Of a DNA stretch of 38,791 nucleotides, positions 7,190 to 14,430 are shown piece after piece. The notes beneath the pieces are model-generated. The model worked only from the letters and a program-made list of their open reading frames with translations, was not told the origin of the DNA and ran no database searches. The position numbers were made by a program, and so were the translations under genes. Source of the stretch: CAZCCC01 sp964497245 (GTDB lineage: Bacteria; Patescibacteriota; Patescibacteriia; Buchananbacterales; UBA6539); the NCBI GenBank assembly GCA_964497245.1, contig CAZCCC010000011.1, positions 1-38,791 on the forward strand. Direction: 5' to 3'. Numbering within the stretch: position 1 is the first letter of the stretch; each line of letters begins with the position of its first letter.

Positions 7190-8416
7190 ATGAAAATCAT
7201 TCTATACGAAAACAACCAAGTAAAAAATTTATACCCAATTACCCTGACTCGGCCGGCTTTTGATATAATGTGCGGTGGAACAAATTTGTATGATATGTTA
7301 AAACAGGCTTTAAAACCGGTTAAAATTGATTATCTAATTCGAGACTATTTAAAAAAGACTGCTGAGCAAAAATATGAAAGACAAAAGCAGGAGGAAAATG
7401 TGGTTTTGTTTTTAGATGCGAGCTTAATACCTGATTTTAAGCAAGCTAAATTGATGAATTTTAAAAATAGCGTAATTTTAAAAAATCAAAATCAAATGAT
7501 CGGCGCTTACTTGGATTTGGCTGAGCTGGAAATTTCAAGAAGCCAGATTTACCGAATGAAACAGGAGGAGGTAATTGATTTTTTGAAAAATTTAAAATTG
7601 AAAACAAAAAATATTGATTGGCCTTTGCTTGAGTATCAATGGCAGGTAATTACTTTCAATGAAGAAATTTTGGCTTCTAATTTGGATTTTTTAAAACAAG
7701 GCTTAACGGAAATTTTTCCTAAAGTTTTTGTAGGAAAAAATGTTAAACTGCCAAGCGAAGTTGTTTTAAATTCAAGCTACGGTCCGATTATTATTAATGA
7801 CAAGTCGCAGATTTTGCCATATTGTCATTTGATTGGTCCTCTTTATATTGGTAAAAATTGTTTAGTTAGGGAATTTACAATTTTAAAATATAGCTGTTGT
7901 ATTGGTGATGTTTGTAAGGCGGCCGGAGAAATAGAAGCAACAGTTTTGCAGGGTTATTCTAACAAAAATCATTTTGGTTTTATAGGTTATAGTTATTTGG
8001 GTGAATGGGTAAATTTGGGTGCCGGAACAACTAACTCAAATTTAAAAAATAATTATAGTTCGGTCAGAATGGCGGGAATTGATACCGGCCAAATGTTTTT
8101 AGGCTGTATTTTGGGTGATTATTGTCGGACAGCAATTAATACTTCAATTTATACTGGAAAAATAATTGGTATAAATAGCCATATGTATGGAACAATAGTT
8201 GATGATGTTTCTTCCTTTGTCCACTATGCCAAAGATTTCGGTTGTATTGTTGAATATGATATAGATAAAGCCTTGGAATTGCAAAAAATTGTAATGGCTA
8301 GGCGAGGGTTAAAACAACAAAAATCAGATATTGAGTTATTGAAAAGAAATTTTGAGTTAACTAAATATGACCGTAAGATTAATAAAATTAAAAAAGGCAA
8401 AATAATTTTTAAATAA
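7190..8416 (+). CDS. GlmU-like protein (Bacteroidetes-type alternative GlmU, left-handed beta-helix acyltransferase)
   Basis: 408 aa. The N terminus (MKIILYENN..NLYPITLTRPAFDIMCG) matches the alternative GlmU family (TIGR03991 type), which lacks the usual LxxGxGTRM signature. The C-terminal half has left-handed beta-helix hexapeptide repeats (about residues 180-360; e.g. GPIIINDKSQILPYCHLIGPLYIGKNC, LGAGTTNSNLKNNY, CILGDYCRTAINTSIYTG), as in sugar acetyltransferases. It probably supplies glucosamine-1-phosphate N-acetyltransferase, and perhaps uridylyltransferase, for UDP-GlcNAc. The ATG at 7190 has no SD. It is followed after 4 nt by a GlmU-type pyrophosphorylase, so the two activities may be split between two proteins (inference). 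Confidence 0.8.
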   Translation: MKIILYENNQVKNLYPITLTRPAFDIMCGGTNLYDMLKQALKPVKIDYLIRDYLKKTAEQKYERQKQEENVVLFLDASLIPDFKQAKLMNFKNSVILKNQNQMIGAYLDLAELEISRSQIYRMKQEEVIDFLKNLKLKTKNIDWPLLEYQWQVITFNEEILASNLDFLKQGLTEIFPKVFVGKNVKLPSEVVLNSSYGPIIINDKSQILPYCHLIGPLYIGKNCLVREFTILKYSCCIGDVCKAAGEIEATVLQGYSNKNHFGFIGYSYLGEWVNLGAGTTNSNLKNNYSSVRMAGIDTGQMFLGCILGDYCRTAINTSIYTGKIIGINSHMYGTIVDDVSSFVHYAKDFGCIVEYDIDKALELQKIVMARRGLKQQKSDIELLKRNFELTKYDRKINKIKKGKIIFK

Positions 8417-8420
8417 TTTT

Positions 8421-9176
8421 ATGGATAATATTGATAAAATCCAAGTCGTTATATTGGCTGCCGGACATGGCAAGAGAATGGGTCGAAGTGATTTGCCAAA
8501 AGTGCTTATTCCTTTTAAAGACAAGCCTTTGATTCAACACTTATTGGAGGCAATTAAAGAATCAGGAGTCTGTCAAAAACCGGTAATTATTGTTGGTCAA
8601 AAAGCTGAAATGGTAAAAGCTGAATTGGGAACTGAATATACTTACATTTTTCAGCCCGAACAATTAGGAACAGCCCATGCGGTGATGTGTGCCAGAAAAG
8701 AACTTGAAGGAAAAGTGGAAAATATAATGGTTCTTAACGGTGATCATCCTTTAATTACCGCTGGTACAATCAAAAAGTTGGCTGAAAATCATCTTAGACA
8801 AGGTGCGGTTATAACAATGGGAGTTGCAAAGACAGTTGATTTTGAAGGTTGGAAAAAAAGTCTTTATGATTATGGCCGGATTATTAGGAATGTGGAAGGC
8901 GGGCTGATTAAAATAGTGGAAAAAAAAGATGCCAATCCAAACGAATTGGAAATCAAGGAGCTTAGCCCTAATTATTTTTGTTTTAAAGCGAATTGGCTTT
9001 GGCAGAATATGGGCGGTTTAAAAAATGACAATGCCGCTTCAGAATATTATTTGCCTGATTTTTTGGCAATAGCCTGCCGGCAACAATACGAAATTGCCAC
9101 AGTTGAAATTGATCCAAAAGAGGCTTTGGGAATAAATACCCCTGAGCAGCTAAAATTAATAGAAAGCTTTATATGA
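8421..9176 (+). CDS. GlmU-type nucleotidyltransferase (UDP-GlcNAc pyrophosphorylase domain only)
   Basis: 251 aa. The signature VVILAAGHGKRMGRSDLPKV (residues 9-28) keeps the catalytic Arg and Lys. Further motifs are QPEQLGTAHAVMCA (uridine-binding, as QxxxLGTAHA in GlmU), VLNGDHPLI (metal Asp), DYGRIIR, IVEKKDAN and NYFCFKANWLW. These are the pyrophosphorylase-domain motifs of GlmU without the C-terminal acetyltransferase half, so the length is that of a stand-alone domain. Predicted reaction: UTP plus GlcNAc-1-phosphate to UDP-GlcNAc. It lies 4 nt after the beta-helix protein, in an operon with glmS. No SD. Confidence 0.85.
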   Translation: MDNIDKIQVVILAAGHGKRMGRSDLPKVLIPFKDKPLIQHLLEAIKESGVCQKPVIIVGQKAEMVKAELGTEYTYIFQPEQLGTAHAVMCARKELEGKVENIMVLNGDHPLITAGTIKKLAENHLRQGAVITMGVAKTVDFEGWKKSLYDYGRIIRNVEGGLIKIVEKKDANPNELEIKELSPNYFCFKANWLWQNMGGLKNDNAASEYYLPDFLAIACRQQYEIATVEIDPKEALGINTPEQLKLIESFI

Positions 9177-9257
9177 ATTGTGTTTAATCATTTGCTACCA
9201 ATCGTAAATTGGCAACAAATTAATTGAACATTAAAAATATGAGTGGAGGACCCCGCA

Positions 9258-10037
9258 ATGAAAAATGTTGTCGGAATTGTATTGGCTGCGGGGCATGGCT
9301 CTGTGGCAACCTTAATGAATATATCAAAATTAGTTGAGATGGTTGATAATAAACCAATGGTTTGCCGACCGGTTCAAATATTGCGTGATGAACTTAAATT
9401 ACCAACTTTGGTGGTAACAAACGAACGTTTTTTTGAACAAATTACGGATGCACTAGATTGCCATCCTAAAGATTTTTTTGTTCATCAGTCAGACCGAACA
9501 GGAACCGCCGGCGCAGTTAAAGAGTGTTTGCCAAAACTCGCAACTTTTAAAGGGATTAAGCATGTCGTAGTTTTATATGGTGATATGCCTTGCTGGAAAA
9601 CAAATACTATATGCAAGTTGATTGAAAATCATATTCAAAGAAACGCTGTTCTTTCAATGTTTCGTATTGACCTTAGAGGAAAATTTTCATTTTGTGTAGA
9701 AAATTTTGGGAGAATACTTTATGGAGAAAACGGAAATATAATCGCTATACGCGAGCCTTATGAAATGAAAGCAGAAGAATTAAATTCTGCCCGATATGTT
9801 AATCCTTCCGCTTGGGTTTTTAATTTAAGCTGGCTTAAAGAAAATATTCCCCATTTAAGGCCCCACGATAAAGGAGATGGATACGCCCATGAATATTGGT
9901 TGCCGGATTTGGTCTTATTGGCAGTTAATCAAAAAAAAGAAATAGTCAGTGTAGAACTGGCTGATGCTCGTGAAGCACTGGGAGTAAATACTTTGCAAGA
10001 TCTGAATTTTGTCCGTGAAAATATAAGGAGGATATAA
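9258..10037 (+). CDS. degenerate NTP-transferase paralogue of the GlmU type
   Basis: 259 aa from the ATG at 9258, fixed by SD GGAGG (9245-9249); a GTG at 9243 in the same frame overlaps that SD and is rejected. The fold follows the preceding gene: VGIVLAAGHG, then TGTAGAVKECL, VLYGDMP, FGRILYGENG, VNPSAWVFNLSWL and EYWLPDLVLLA. The signature is altered: where GlmU has GTRM..LPK this protein has GSVATLMNISK, so the catalytic Arg is absent and Pro is Ser. It may be inactive or regulatory, or may use another substrate. Unlike its two upstream neighbours it has a strong SD, and its stop lies 2 nt before the next start. Confidence 0.75.
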   Translation: MKNVVGIVLAAGHGSVATLMNISKLVEMVDNKPMVCRPVQILRDELKLPTLVVTNERFFEQITDALDCHPKDFFVHQSDRTGTAGAVKECLPKLATFKGIKHVVVLYGDMPCWKTNTICKLIENHIQRNAVLSMFRIDLRGKFSFCVENFGRILYGENGNIIAIREPYEMKAEELNSARYVNPSAWVFNLSWLKENIPHLRPHDKGDGYAHEYWLPDLVLLAVNQKKEIVSVELADAREALGVNTLQDLNFVRENIRRI

Positions 10038-10039
10038 TT

Positions 10040-10417
10040 ATGATAATCTTTAGTCTCGGCGCAGATTATAATTCCGAAAAAGTGTTAAAAGCGATATCTT
10101 TTATTGCAGAAAAACTTGGTTGGATTTGTGAAATCTTTGATCATGATTTCCATTTAACAGTAGAACCTTATAAATTATCAGGCATCAACAAAAGAATTTA
10201 TCTTTGTGCTGATGATGGAAGTATTTCTTGTAAGATTATTTTTGCTCCAATCCCGGTTAATAGTCGATGTCATGAACTTTGTTTTGATGTTAAGGCTGAT
10301 AATTTAACAAATTTTGAGGCCTTTAATAATAAAAATGATACTGAGCTATTATTAAAATTGTTTTCAGCTATAAGAGATTATCTTGTCAGAGATGCTTGGG
10401 GGGATAAAGATTACTGA
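10040..10417 (+). CDS. hypothetical protein, 125 aa
   Basis: No family was recognised. The start is fixed by AGGAGG at 10025-10030, 9 nt before the ATG, and the gene follows the degenerate nucleotidyltransferase by 2 nt, so they are co-transcribed. It is a soluble mixed alpha/beta sequence with a Cys-containing central part (CADDGSISCK, CHELCFD) and an acidic C terminus (AWGDKDY). A terminator follows at 10428. Confidence 0.7.
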   Translation: MIIFSLGADYNSEKVLKAISFIAEKLGWICEIFDHDFHLTVEPYKLSGINKRIYLCADDGSISCKIIFAPIPVNSRCHELCFDVKADNLTNFEAFNNKNDTELLLKLFSAIRDYLVRDAWGDKDY

Positions 10418-10427
10418 TTAGTTAAGT

Positions 10428-10458
10428 AGTTGCAGCAAATATTGCTGCGACTTTTTTA
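10428..10458 (+). terminator. rho-independent terminator
   Basis: GTTGCAGCAA (10429-10438) pairs with TTGCTGCGAC (10442-10451) with one G-U and a 3-nt loop, then CTTTTTTATTT. It ends the amino-sugar block. Confidence 0.85.
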
Positions 10459-10479
10459 TTTCCTAACAGGAAATCTCGT

Positions 10480-10514
10480 ACTCAAAATCCCCGACAATGC
10501 CGGGGATTTTGAGT
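10480..10514. repeat. 14-bp perfect hairpin without T-run
   Basis: ACTCAAAATCCCCG (10480-10493) and CGGGGATTTTGAGT (10501-10514) are perfectly complementary around ACAATGC. It lies just after a regular terminator and 24 nt before the endonuclease Q promoter, so it may be a second transcription barrier or a palindromic repeat unit. Confidence 0.7.
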
Positions 10515-10537
10515 GTGGGGAGGACGTCATTTAATAA

Positions 10538-10566
10538 TTGCTCAATTTATTTTTTAGTGATAAACT
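10538..10566 (+). promoter_or_regulatory. candidate promoter for endonuclease Q, nearly leaderless
   Basis: TTGCTC (10538-10543), 17 nt, TAAACT (10561-10566). The predicted start near 10573 is 2 nt from the ATG at 10575, and no SD is present. Confidence 0.45.
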
Positions 10567-10574
10567 ATAGCCGT

Positions 10575-11828
10575 ATGCGCTACATTGCCGATTTACATAT
10601 TCATTCAAAATATTCCCGGGCCTGCTCAAAAGATTTGGAAATCCCTAAAATTAATGAATGGGCAAAGGTTAAAGGAATTGACATTATTGGTACCGGTGAT
10701 TTTACTCATCCTCTTTGGCTTAAGCATTTAAAAGAAAACCTATTTGAGAGTAAGCAGGGTCTTTTTAAATCTAAGGATGACAAAAATTCTTTATATTTTA
10801 TGTTGACATCTGAAGTAAGCTGTATTTACAAGCAAGAAGACAAGGTCAGGCGTCTTCATATTTGTATTTTTTCTCCCAGCTTTAAATCAGTTGAAAAAAT
10901 TATTCAAGTTTTGGAAAAAAGGGGAGTAAATCTGAAATCAGACGGTCGGCCGATAATGGGAATTCATGCTGATGAATTGGTAAAAATTATTTTAGATGTT
11001 AATGAAAAGAATTTAATTATTCCGGCTCACGCTTGGACGCCGTGGTTTTCGGTTTTTGGATCTTATTCAGGTTTTAATTCTCTTGAAGAATGTTTTGGTA
11101 GTCAAAGTAAATATATTTATTCAATTGAGACAGGTCTTTCATCAGATCCTCCGATGAATTGGCGAGTTTCAGCTTTGGATAAAATTACTATGATTTCAAA
11201 TTCCGACGCTCATTCACCGGCAAATTTGGGAAGAGAGGCAAATGTTTTTGAGATTCCTGAAAATAAATTAAGTTATGATGAGATTTATCGGATAATTAAA
11301 GAAAAAGACAAAAAAAGATTTTTATATACCATTGAATTTTTTCCCGAGGAAGGCAAATATCATTTTGATGGGCATCGCGATTGCAAAATTCAGCTAAAGC
11401 CGGAACAAAGCGAAAAATCCAAAGGCCTTTGTCCGGTCTGCAAAAAGCCATTAACTATCGGCGTGTTAAATCGCGTTTATCAGCTGGCTGACCGCAAAGA
11501 AGGATTTAAGCCAGATACGATTGGCTATAAAAGTTTGGTGCCGCTTGCAGAAATTATTGCCGATGTTTTGGGGCAGGGGAAACTGACAAAAAAAGTTGAT
11601 GTCCTTTATCGTGATTTAATTAGTAAAGGTGGAAGCGAATTTAAAATTTTATTGGACATACCTGTGGAAGAATTAAAAAAAATTGTTTTGCCGGAAATTG
11701 CTTTGGCAATAAAAAATGTCAGAGAAGGAAAATTGGAAATTTTTCCGGGCTATGACGGCGTTTACGGAGTGGTTAAGGTTTTTAAGGAAGGACAATTAAA
11801 AAAACCAATGCAAAAAAGCATGCTGTAG
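10575..11828 (+). CDS. endonuclease Q-like PHP-domain protein
   Basis: 417 aa from the ATG at 10575 (MRYIADLHIHS); the 26 extra upstream residues in frame are rejected because they cross the hairpin and promoter. The PHP metal site is visible: DLHIHSKYS (residues 6-14), GTGDFTHPLW, IPAHAWTPWF, ETGLSSDPP, SNSDAHSP. The C-terminal part has a Cys pair CPVCKKPLTIGVLNRVYQLADR near residue 300, typical of EndoQ, which nicks DNA 5' to deaminated bases (uracil, hypoxanthine) and abasic sites. Known members are archaeal and some bacterial; CPR homologues fit. It is a single gene with its own promoter. Confidence 0.88.
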   Translation: MRYIADLHIHSKYSRACSKDLEIPKINEWAKVKGIDIIGTGDFTHPLWLKHLKENLFESKQGLFKSKDDKNSLYFMLTSEVSCIYKQEDKVRRLHICIFSPSFKSVEKIIQVLEKRGVNLKSDGRPIMGIHADELVKIILDVNEKNLIIPAHAWTPWFSVFGSYSGFNSLEECFGSQSKYIYSIETGLSSDPPMNWRVSALDKITMISNSDAHSPANLGREANVFEIPENKLSYDEIYRIIKEKDKKRFLYTIEFFPEEGKYHFDGHRDCKIQLKPEQSEKSKGLCPVCKKPLTIGVLNRVYQLADRKEGFKPDTIGYKSLVPLAEIIADVLGQGKLTKKVDVLYRDLISKGGSEFKILLDIPVEELKKIVLPEIALAIKNVREGKLEIFPGYDGVYGVVKVFKEGQLKKPMQKSML

Positions 11829-11848
11829 TTGTGTTTAAAAAAATCAAA

Positions 11849-11877
11849 TTTACCTTTTTGTATATTAATGCTATAAT
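11849..11877 (+). promoter_or_regulatory. candidate promoter for the Cys-rich anchored protein
   Basis: TTTACC (11849-11854), 17 nt, TATAAT (11872-11877). Predicted start about 22 nt before the ATG at 11906. Confidence 0.55.
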
Positions 11878-11905
11878 ATATTTGTTATAAATATTAAATT
11901 ATTTT

Positions 11906-12331
11906 ATGGAATTTATGAAAAAGTTAGCCTTAAAAAAAATTCATCTTGGTCTGGCAGGATTAATTATTTTTTTCTTTATTTTTTTAGCTGCAGTATTAGT
12001 TGGTTATACAGCCTTTAAAACTGAATCGGCCATAGCTAGGTCAGGTACTGGTATTAGAATAACTTCCAGTCCAATTAAATGCGTATTGGATCCTGATACT
12101 AACACTTGTCCTAATTGCTCTATTTGCGGAGACAATTCAAGGTGTGGCAATATTTATCAAGTTAGAGCCACATTTATCAGCGGTATTAATAATTTATATA
12201 AAAAATCCGCTCTTTGTTTAACCAATCAAACTCCTCCTAACGGCGGAAATTTTCGCAGCGGCAACCGGTGTCTCGGATTTGTTGCAGGGGGTTACCCCAA
12301 TGTTTTAAGAAATTTCGGTTGTAGTCGGTAA
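11906..12331 (+). CDS. membrane-anchored or secreted Cys-rich small protein
   Basis: 141 aa. Residues 1-12 are basic, 14-36 form one hydrophobic helix (signal anchor or uncleaved signal), and the rest is extracytoplasmic with eight Cys (CVLDPDTNTCPNCSICGDNSRC.., CLTN, RCLGF, FGCSR), suggesting disulfides or metal binding. No family was recognised. A second ATG at 11915 would remove three residues. No SD. The Cys-dense block CPNCSICGDNSRCG could be a small knot or zinc site, but this is not decidable. Confidence 0.65.
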   Translation: MEFMKKLALKKIHLGLAGLIIFFFIFLAAVLVGYTAFKTESAIARSGTGIRITSSPIKCVLDPDTNTCPNCSICGDNSRCGNIYQVRATFISGINNLYKKSALCLTNQTPPNGGNFRSGNRCLGFVAGGYPNVLRNFGCSR

Positions 12332-12465
12332 TTTTTATAGTTAATTTTTTTTGAGTTATTATATAAGCAGTGCTGATCTTTAAGTCTCTTGATCTTTTTA
12401 AAAAACAAAAAATAATTTATGGTATTAATAAGGTTAAAAATAAATATAAAGGAGGAATAGATTTC

Positions 12466-12618
12466 ATGAATACGTTTTTTGTAGAAGCTGTCCATGTCAT
12501 TTTAGGGTTTTTATTTTTTGCCACTGGACTTATTTTTATAAATGCCGGTAATAGCTTGAATGCATTTTTTTGTGTCAGCGTTGGTGTGAGTTTTCTAATT
12601 ATTGGAAAACAAAATTAA
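12466..12618 (+). CDS. 50-aa double-spanning membrane protein
   Basis: The start at 12466 is set by AGGAGG (12450-12455), 10 nt upstream; a longer frame from GTG 12370 is rejected. The product has two hydrophobic segments (residues 4-24 and 31-47) joined by a short polar turn INAGNS. Function unknown. A terminator follows at once. It shares the strong-SD style of other small genes in the window. Confidence 0.7.
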   Translation: MNTFFVEAVHVILGFLFFATGLIFINAGNSLNAFFCVSVGVSFLIIGKQN

Positions 12619-12619
12619 T

Positions 12620-12664
12620 TCTCCGTAAAAGAGCACCAAAATAATTTTTGCGGAGATTTTTTTT
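12620..12664 (+). terminator. rho-independent terminator
   Basis: TCTCCG (12620-12625) pairs with CGGAGA (12651-12656), extended by imperfect A/T pairs, followed by eight T. Confidence 0.75.
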
Positions 12665-12676
12665 ACGAAAAATATT

Positions 12677-12714
12677 AAAACAAAAATTCCCACTTTAGCA
12701 GGAATTTTTGTTTT
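12677..12714 (-). terminator. 14-bp hairpin terminator of the Lys-rich gene
   Basis: AAAACAAAAATTCC (12677-12690) and GGAATTTTTGTTTT (12701-12714) are perfectly complementary. Read on the minus strand it follows the stop of the 45-aa gene and is partly T-rich; it could also back up the plus-strand terminator. Confidence 0.7.
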
Positions 12715-12726
12715 GAAATCTATTTT

Positions 12727-12864
12727 CTATCTTTTTTTCTTTTTTGCAACTTTTTTCTTCGGAGCTTTTTTAGCTACTTTCTTTTTTGCAACTTTTTTCT
12801 TTACAACTTTTTTCTTCGGAGCTTTTTTAGCTACTTTCTTTTTTGCTACTTTCTTTTTTGCCAT
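12727..12864 (-). CDS. 45-aa Lys/Ala/Val repeat protein (histone H1-tail-like, probable nucleic-acid binder)
   Basis: A short complete minus-strand frame: ATG 12864, stop TAG 12729-12727. The product begins MAKKKVAKKKVAKKAPKKK and consists of repeated KKKVA and KKAPKK blocks, about 60% Lys. The AKKAPKKKV segment occurs twice, matched at DNA level by a direct repeat of about 43 nt (12747-12789 and 12804-12846). GGGGG at 12873-12877 (minus) is an SD 8 nt from the start. Its own promoter (12929-12957) and terminator (12677-12714) support a real gene. Such sequences resemble histone H1 C-terminal tails and bacterial H1-like nucleoid proteins; DNA or RNA binding is inferred from charge. Confidence 0.75.
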   Translation of the reverse strand: MAKKKVAKKKVAKKAPKKKVVKKKVAKKKVAKKAPKKKVAKKKKR

Positions 12865-12928
12865 TTTATTTCACCCCCTTTCCCTCTCTTAGAGTTTTAA
12901 ATTATTTTAAAAATAATTTTATAATTTA

Positions 12929-12957
12929 ATTATACAATTTTTTTAATTAATTAACAA
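12929..12957 (-). promoter_or_regulatory. promoter for the Lys-rich protein
   Basis: On the minus strand TTGTTA (12957-12952), 17 nt, TATAAT (12934-12929). The leader to the ATG is about 58 nt. Confidence 0.7.
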
Positions 12958-13276
12958 TATTTTTTTTATCAAACTGTGGATAACTTTTATAAATACAATA
13001 TAAATAAAAATATTTTTTAATTTACTGAAAAAATTTATTGTTGAAATGACGATAATTTTTTTTAATTAAGAATAAAATAGAAATTATTTAGTTTTGATTT
13101 TTAATTTATATTTATTTTAAAGATGAGAAAATTTATAATTGTATTTTTTAGTTCAGTTTTAATTATATTTGGTAAATATTTAAAAGTAACAGGATAAAAC
13201 CGAGTGGTTTTGTTACACACACTAATAATTTAAATTTTTTCAATAGCAATTAACAATATGAATTAAAAAAATAAAT
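12958..13276. other. AT-rich intergenic stretch with a DnaA box and a possible 24-aa ORF
   Basis: This stretch holds no clear gene. An exact DnaA-box consensus (TGTGGATAA, 12975-12983, i.e. TTATCCACA on minus) is present. A tiny frame, ATG 13123 to TAA 13197, would give a basic-hydrophobic 24-aa peptide (MRKFIIVFFSSV..) but has no SD. A weak AAAACC/GGTTTT hairpin follows its stop. Confidence 0.3.
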
Positions 13277-13334
13277 AAAAAAACCACCAGAGGTCTTGTG
13301 ACGTAGTGGATTTTTGACGAGTTCAAAACTCGTC
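13277..13334 (-). terminator. two hairpins after the 76-aa gene, probable terminator
   Basis: On the minus strand the stop is followed by GACGAGTT/AACTCGTC (13316-13334, 8 bp, 3-nt loop). A weaker CCAC/GTGG stem (13284-13309) then runs into seven T (13277-13283). Confidence 0.5.
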
Positions 13335-13336
13335 TG

Positions 13337-13567
13337 TTAAGGTTTGCGACGAAAAATTCGCCATCCAATCGTGTTGGTGACCCGCACGGGTTCGATCCCA
13401 CCATTAGTGGTGAACTCGATTTCACCAGACCGGTACAAACTGATCCGCATTGAAAGACCTGAATGGATGTTCTCCACGAAGAGTTCACCCGACGGGTTTG
13501 TAAAAACCTTCATATTGTTTCCTCTGTAGTGCACAGGGAACTGGCCATTTGCCGTTGTGGTTGCCAT
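13337..13567 (-). CDS. hypothetical protein, 76 aa
   Basis: The start at 13567 is chosen because AAGGAG (13579-13574) lies 6 nt upstream; a longer frame to 13621 would cross the promoter. No family was recognised. The sequence is beta-rich with alternating polar residues (MKVFTNPSGELFVENI, GEIEFTTNGGIEPVRV) and a basic tail RRKP. The gene is visibly richer in G and C than the surrounding AT-rich DNA, and with its strong SD it belongs to the same style class as the other small genes here; recent acquisition is possible. Confidence 0.65.
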   Translation of the reverse strand: MATTTANGQFPVHYRGNNMKVFTNPSGELFVENIHSGLSMRISLYRSGEIEFTTNGGIEPVRVTNTIGWRIFRRKP

Positions 13568-13611
13568 TTGGAATCTCCTTTTGTGTTTGCGGCTTCGGAT
13601 TACTAAAAAGC

Positions 13612-13640
13612 AAGGTAGCACATTTATGTTATTTTGTCAA
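13612..13640 (-). promoter_or_regulatory. promoter of the 76-aa gene
   Basis: On the minus strand TTGACA (13640-13635), 17 nt, TACCTT (13617-13612), with an extended -10 TGC just before it. Predicted leader about 38 nt. Confidence 0.7.
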
Positions 13641-13832
13641 ACCCAGTTAACCGGGTATTCTTAACAATATGGAACAAGGACTTTTGATTTTTCAGCTTTG
13701 CTGAGTGTATAAATAAACATATTATTAAGTAAAAAATTAATTTGATTCTTTAATAAGATAAAATTATTAAATAGGCAGTTTTTTCTCAAAATAATGTTTA
13801 TAAAGACAAAACATTAACATTAACTGTTGAAT
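13641..13832. other. intergenic stretch, no gene seen
   Basis: AT-rich DNA holding only a short ACCC/GGGT inverted repeat near 13641-13656. No SD-preceded frame or RNA gene was found. Confidence 0.3.
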
Positions 13833-13858
13833 AAAAAAAACAACGGTCATAAAGCCGT
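13833..13858 (-). terminator. terminator downstream of tRNA-Ala
   Basis: On the minus strand ACGGC/ACCGT-type stem (plus ACGGT 13843-13847 with GCCGT 13854-13858), followed two bases later by a run of eight T (13840-13833). Confidence 0.65.
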
Positions 13859-13883
13859 CATTTCATTTTTATACTAAATTGTC

Positions 13884-13911
13884 TTGGTGGACCCGACGGG
13901 TTCCTTACCAA
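13884..13911. repeat. nested palindromic unit downstream of tRNA-Ala
   Basis: Outer arms TTGGT (13884-13888) and ACCAA (13907-13911). The inner arms GGACCC and GGGTTCC surround a GAC triplet, with small bulges. The outer-stem, bulge, inner-stem, 3-nt-loop layout resembles the units at 14074 and 27472-27531, though the sequence differs. Confidence 0.45.
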
Positions 13912-13967
13912 AGGCGAGTGTATCTTTTTTAATTAAGGTGGTGTAGAACCTTTTATATTCTGCTTGT

Positions 13968-14071
13968 CCCGAAAAATTGTGGTGGACCGTGAGAGACTCG
14001 AACTCTCGACCCCCTGCTTGCAAAGCAGGTGCTCTACCAACTGAGCTAACGGCCCACCACAATTTTTCGGG
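13968..14071 (-). repeat. 18-bp inverted repeat joining leader and trailer of tRNA-Ala
   Basis: CCCGAAAAATTGTGGTGG (13968-13985) is perfectly complementary to 14054-14071. Together with the acceptor stem it gives a continuous helix of 23 bp (13968-13990 with 14049-14071) that buries the encoded CCA end and both precursor flanks. Confidence 0.85.
13980..14055 (-). tRNA. tRNA-Ala (anticodon TGC)
   Basis: 76 nt with encoded CCA. Arms: acceptor GGGCCGT/ACGGTCC including the G3-U70 alanine identity pair, D arm GCTC/GAGC, anticodon stem CCTGC/GCAGG with loop TTTGCAA, T arm GAGAG/CTCTC. It is the last of three tRNAs on the minus strand downstream of rplS, with a terminator at 13833. Confidence 0.96.
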
Positions 14072-14073
14072 GA

Positions 14074-14103
14074 TCCCGATTCCACCGTAGGCGGACATAG
14101 GGA
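14074..14103. repeat. 30-bp palindromic unit, degraded copy
   Basis: Starts TCCCGATTCCACCGTAGGCG (14074-14093) and ends ATAGGGA. It matches the reverse complement of the unit at 27472-27501 at 28 of 30 positions. The two differences fall in the stem arms. It lies 3 nt outside the tRNA-Ala inverted repeat. Confidence 0.8.
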
Positions 14104-14128
14104 CAGCTAAACTGCAGGCCACTTATTT

Positions 14129-14386
14129 CTAATTGGCAAAACCGCTAAATAAACTTCCAAATATCCACATTATAACAGATCCTGCCATATTGGTCATAAC
14201 TAAAAATCCAATAATGCAAATTATAATCCCGATAATTTTATAGGCAAGCCGGCTTCCACCCTCTGTGCCCAAATACTTATCCGCTGAAGGAATTGCGCCA
14301 AAGTTTTGATAAAACCATTCAGCCTTTATTGTAATAACAGCTCCAATTACTACAATAAATAAACTTACTATGATTCTTAGAACCAT
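14129..14386 (-). CDS. small membrane protein, 85 aa
   Basis: Two or three hydrophobic helices: residues 3-21, 48-64 and about 66-83, with a polar loop (KAEWFYQNFGAIPSADKYLGTEGGSRLAYK) between the first two. The YLGTEGGSRL motif with flanking helices is a pattern I associate with small unnamed CPR membrane proteins (recollection, not a search). Function unknown. It lies between tRNA-Val and tRNA-Ala on the same strand, and no SD is visible. Confidence 0.7.
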   Translation of the reverse strand: MVLRIIVSLFIVVIGAVITIKAEWFYQNFGAIPSADKYLGTEGGSRLAYKIIGIIICIIGFLVMTNMAGSVIMWIFGSLFSGFAN

Positions 14387-14430
14387 ATATTTATCTTACT
14401 AAAAATATTTAATTTTATTTTTTATACAAA

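Noticed and set aside
4148..12983. Two exact DnaA boxes as a replication origin
   Set aside because: They are single boxes 8.8 kb apart, without a box cluster, dnaA or dnaN.
13874..14122. Minus-strand open frame through tRNA-Ala
   Set aside because: It is translation of the tRNA gene and its flanking repeats.
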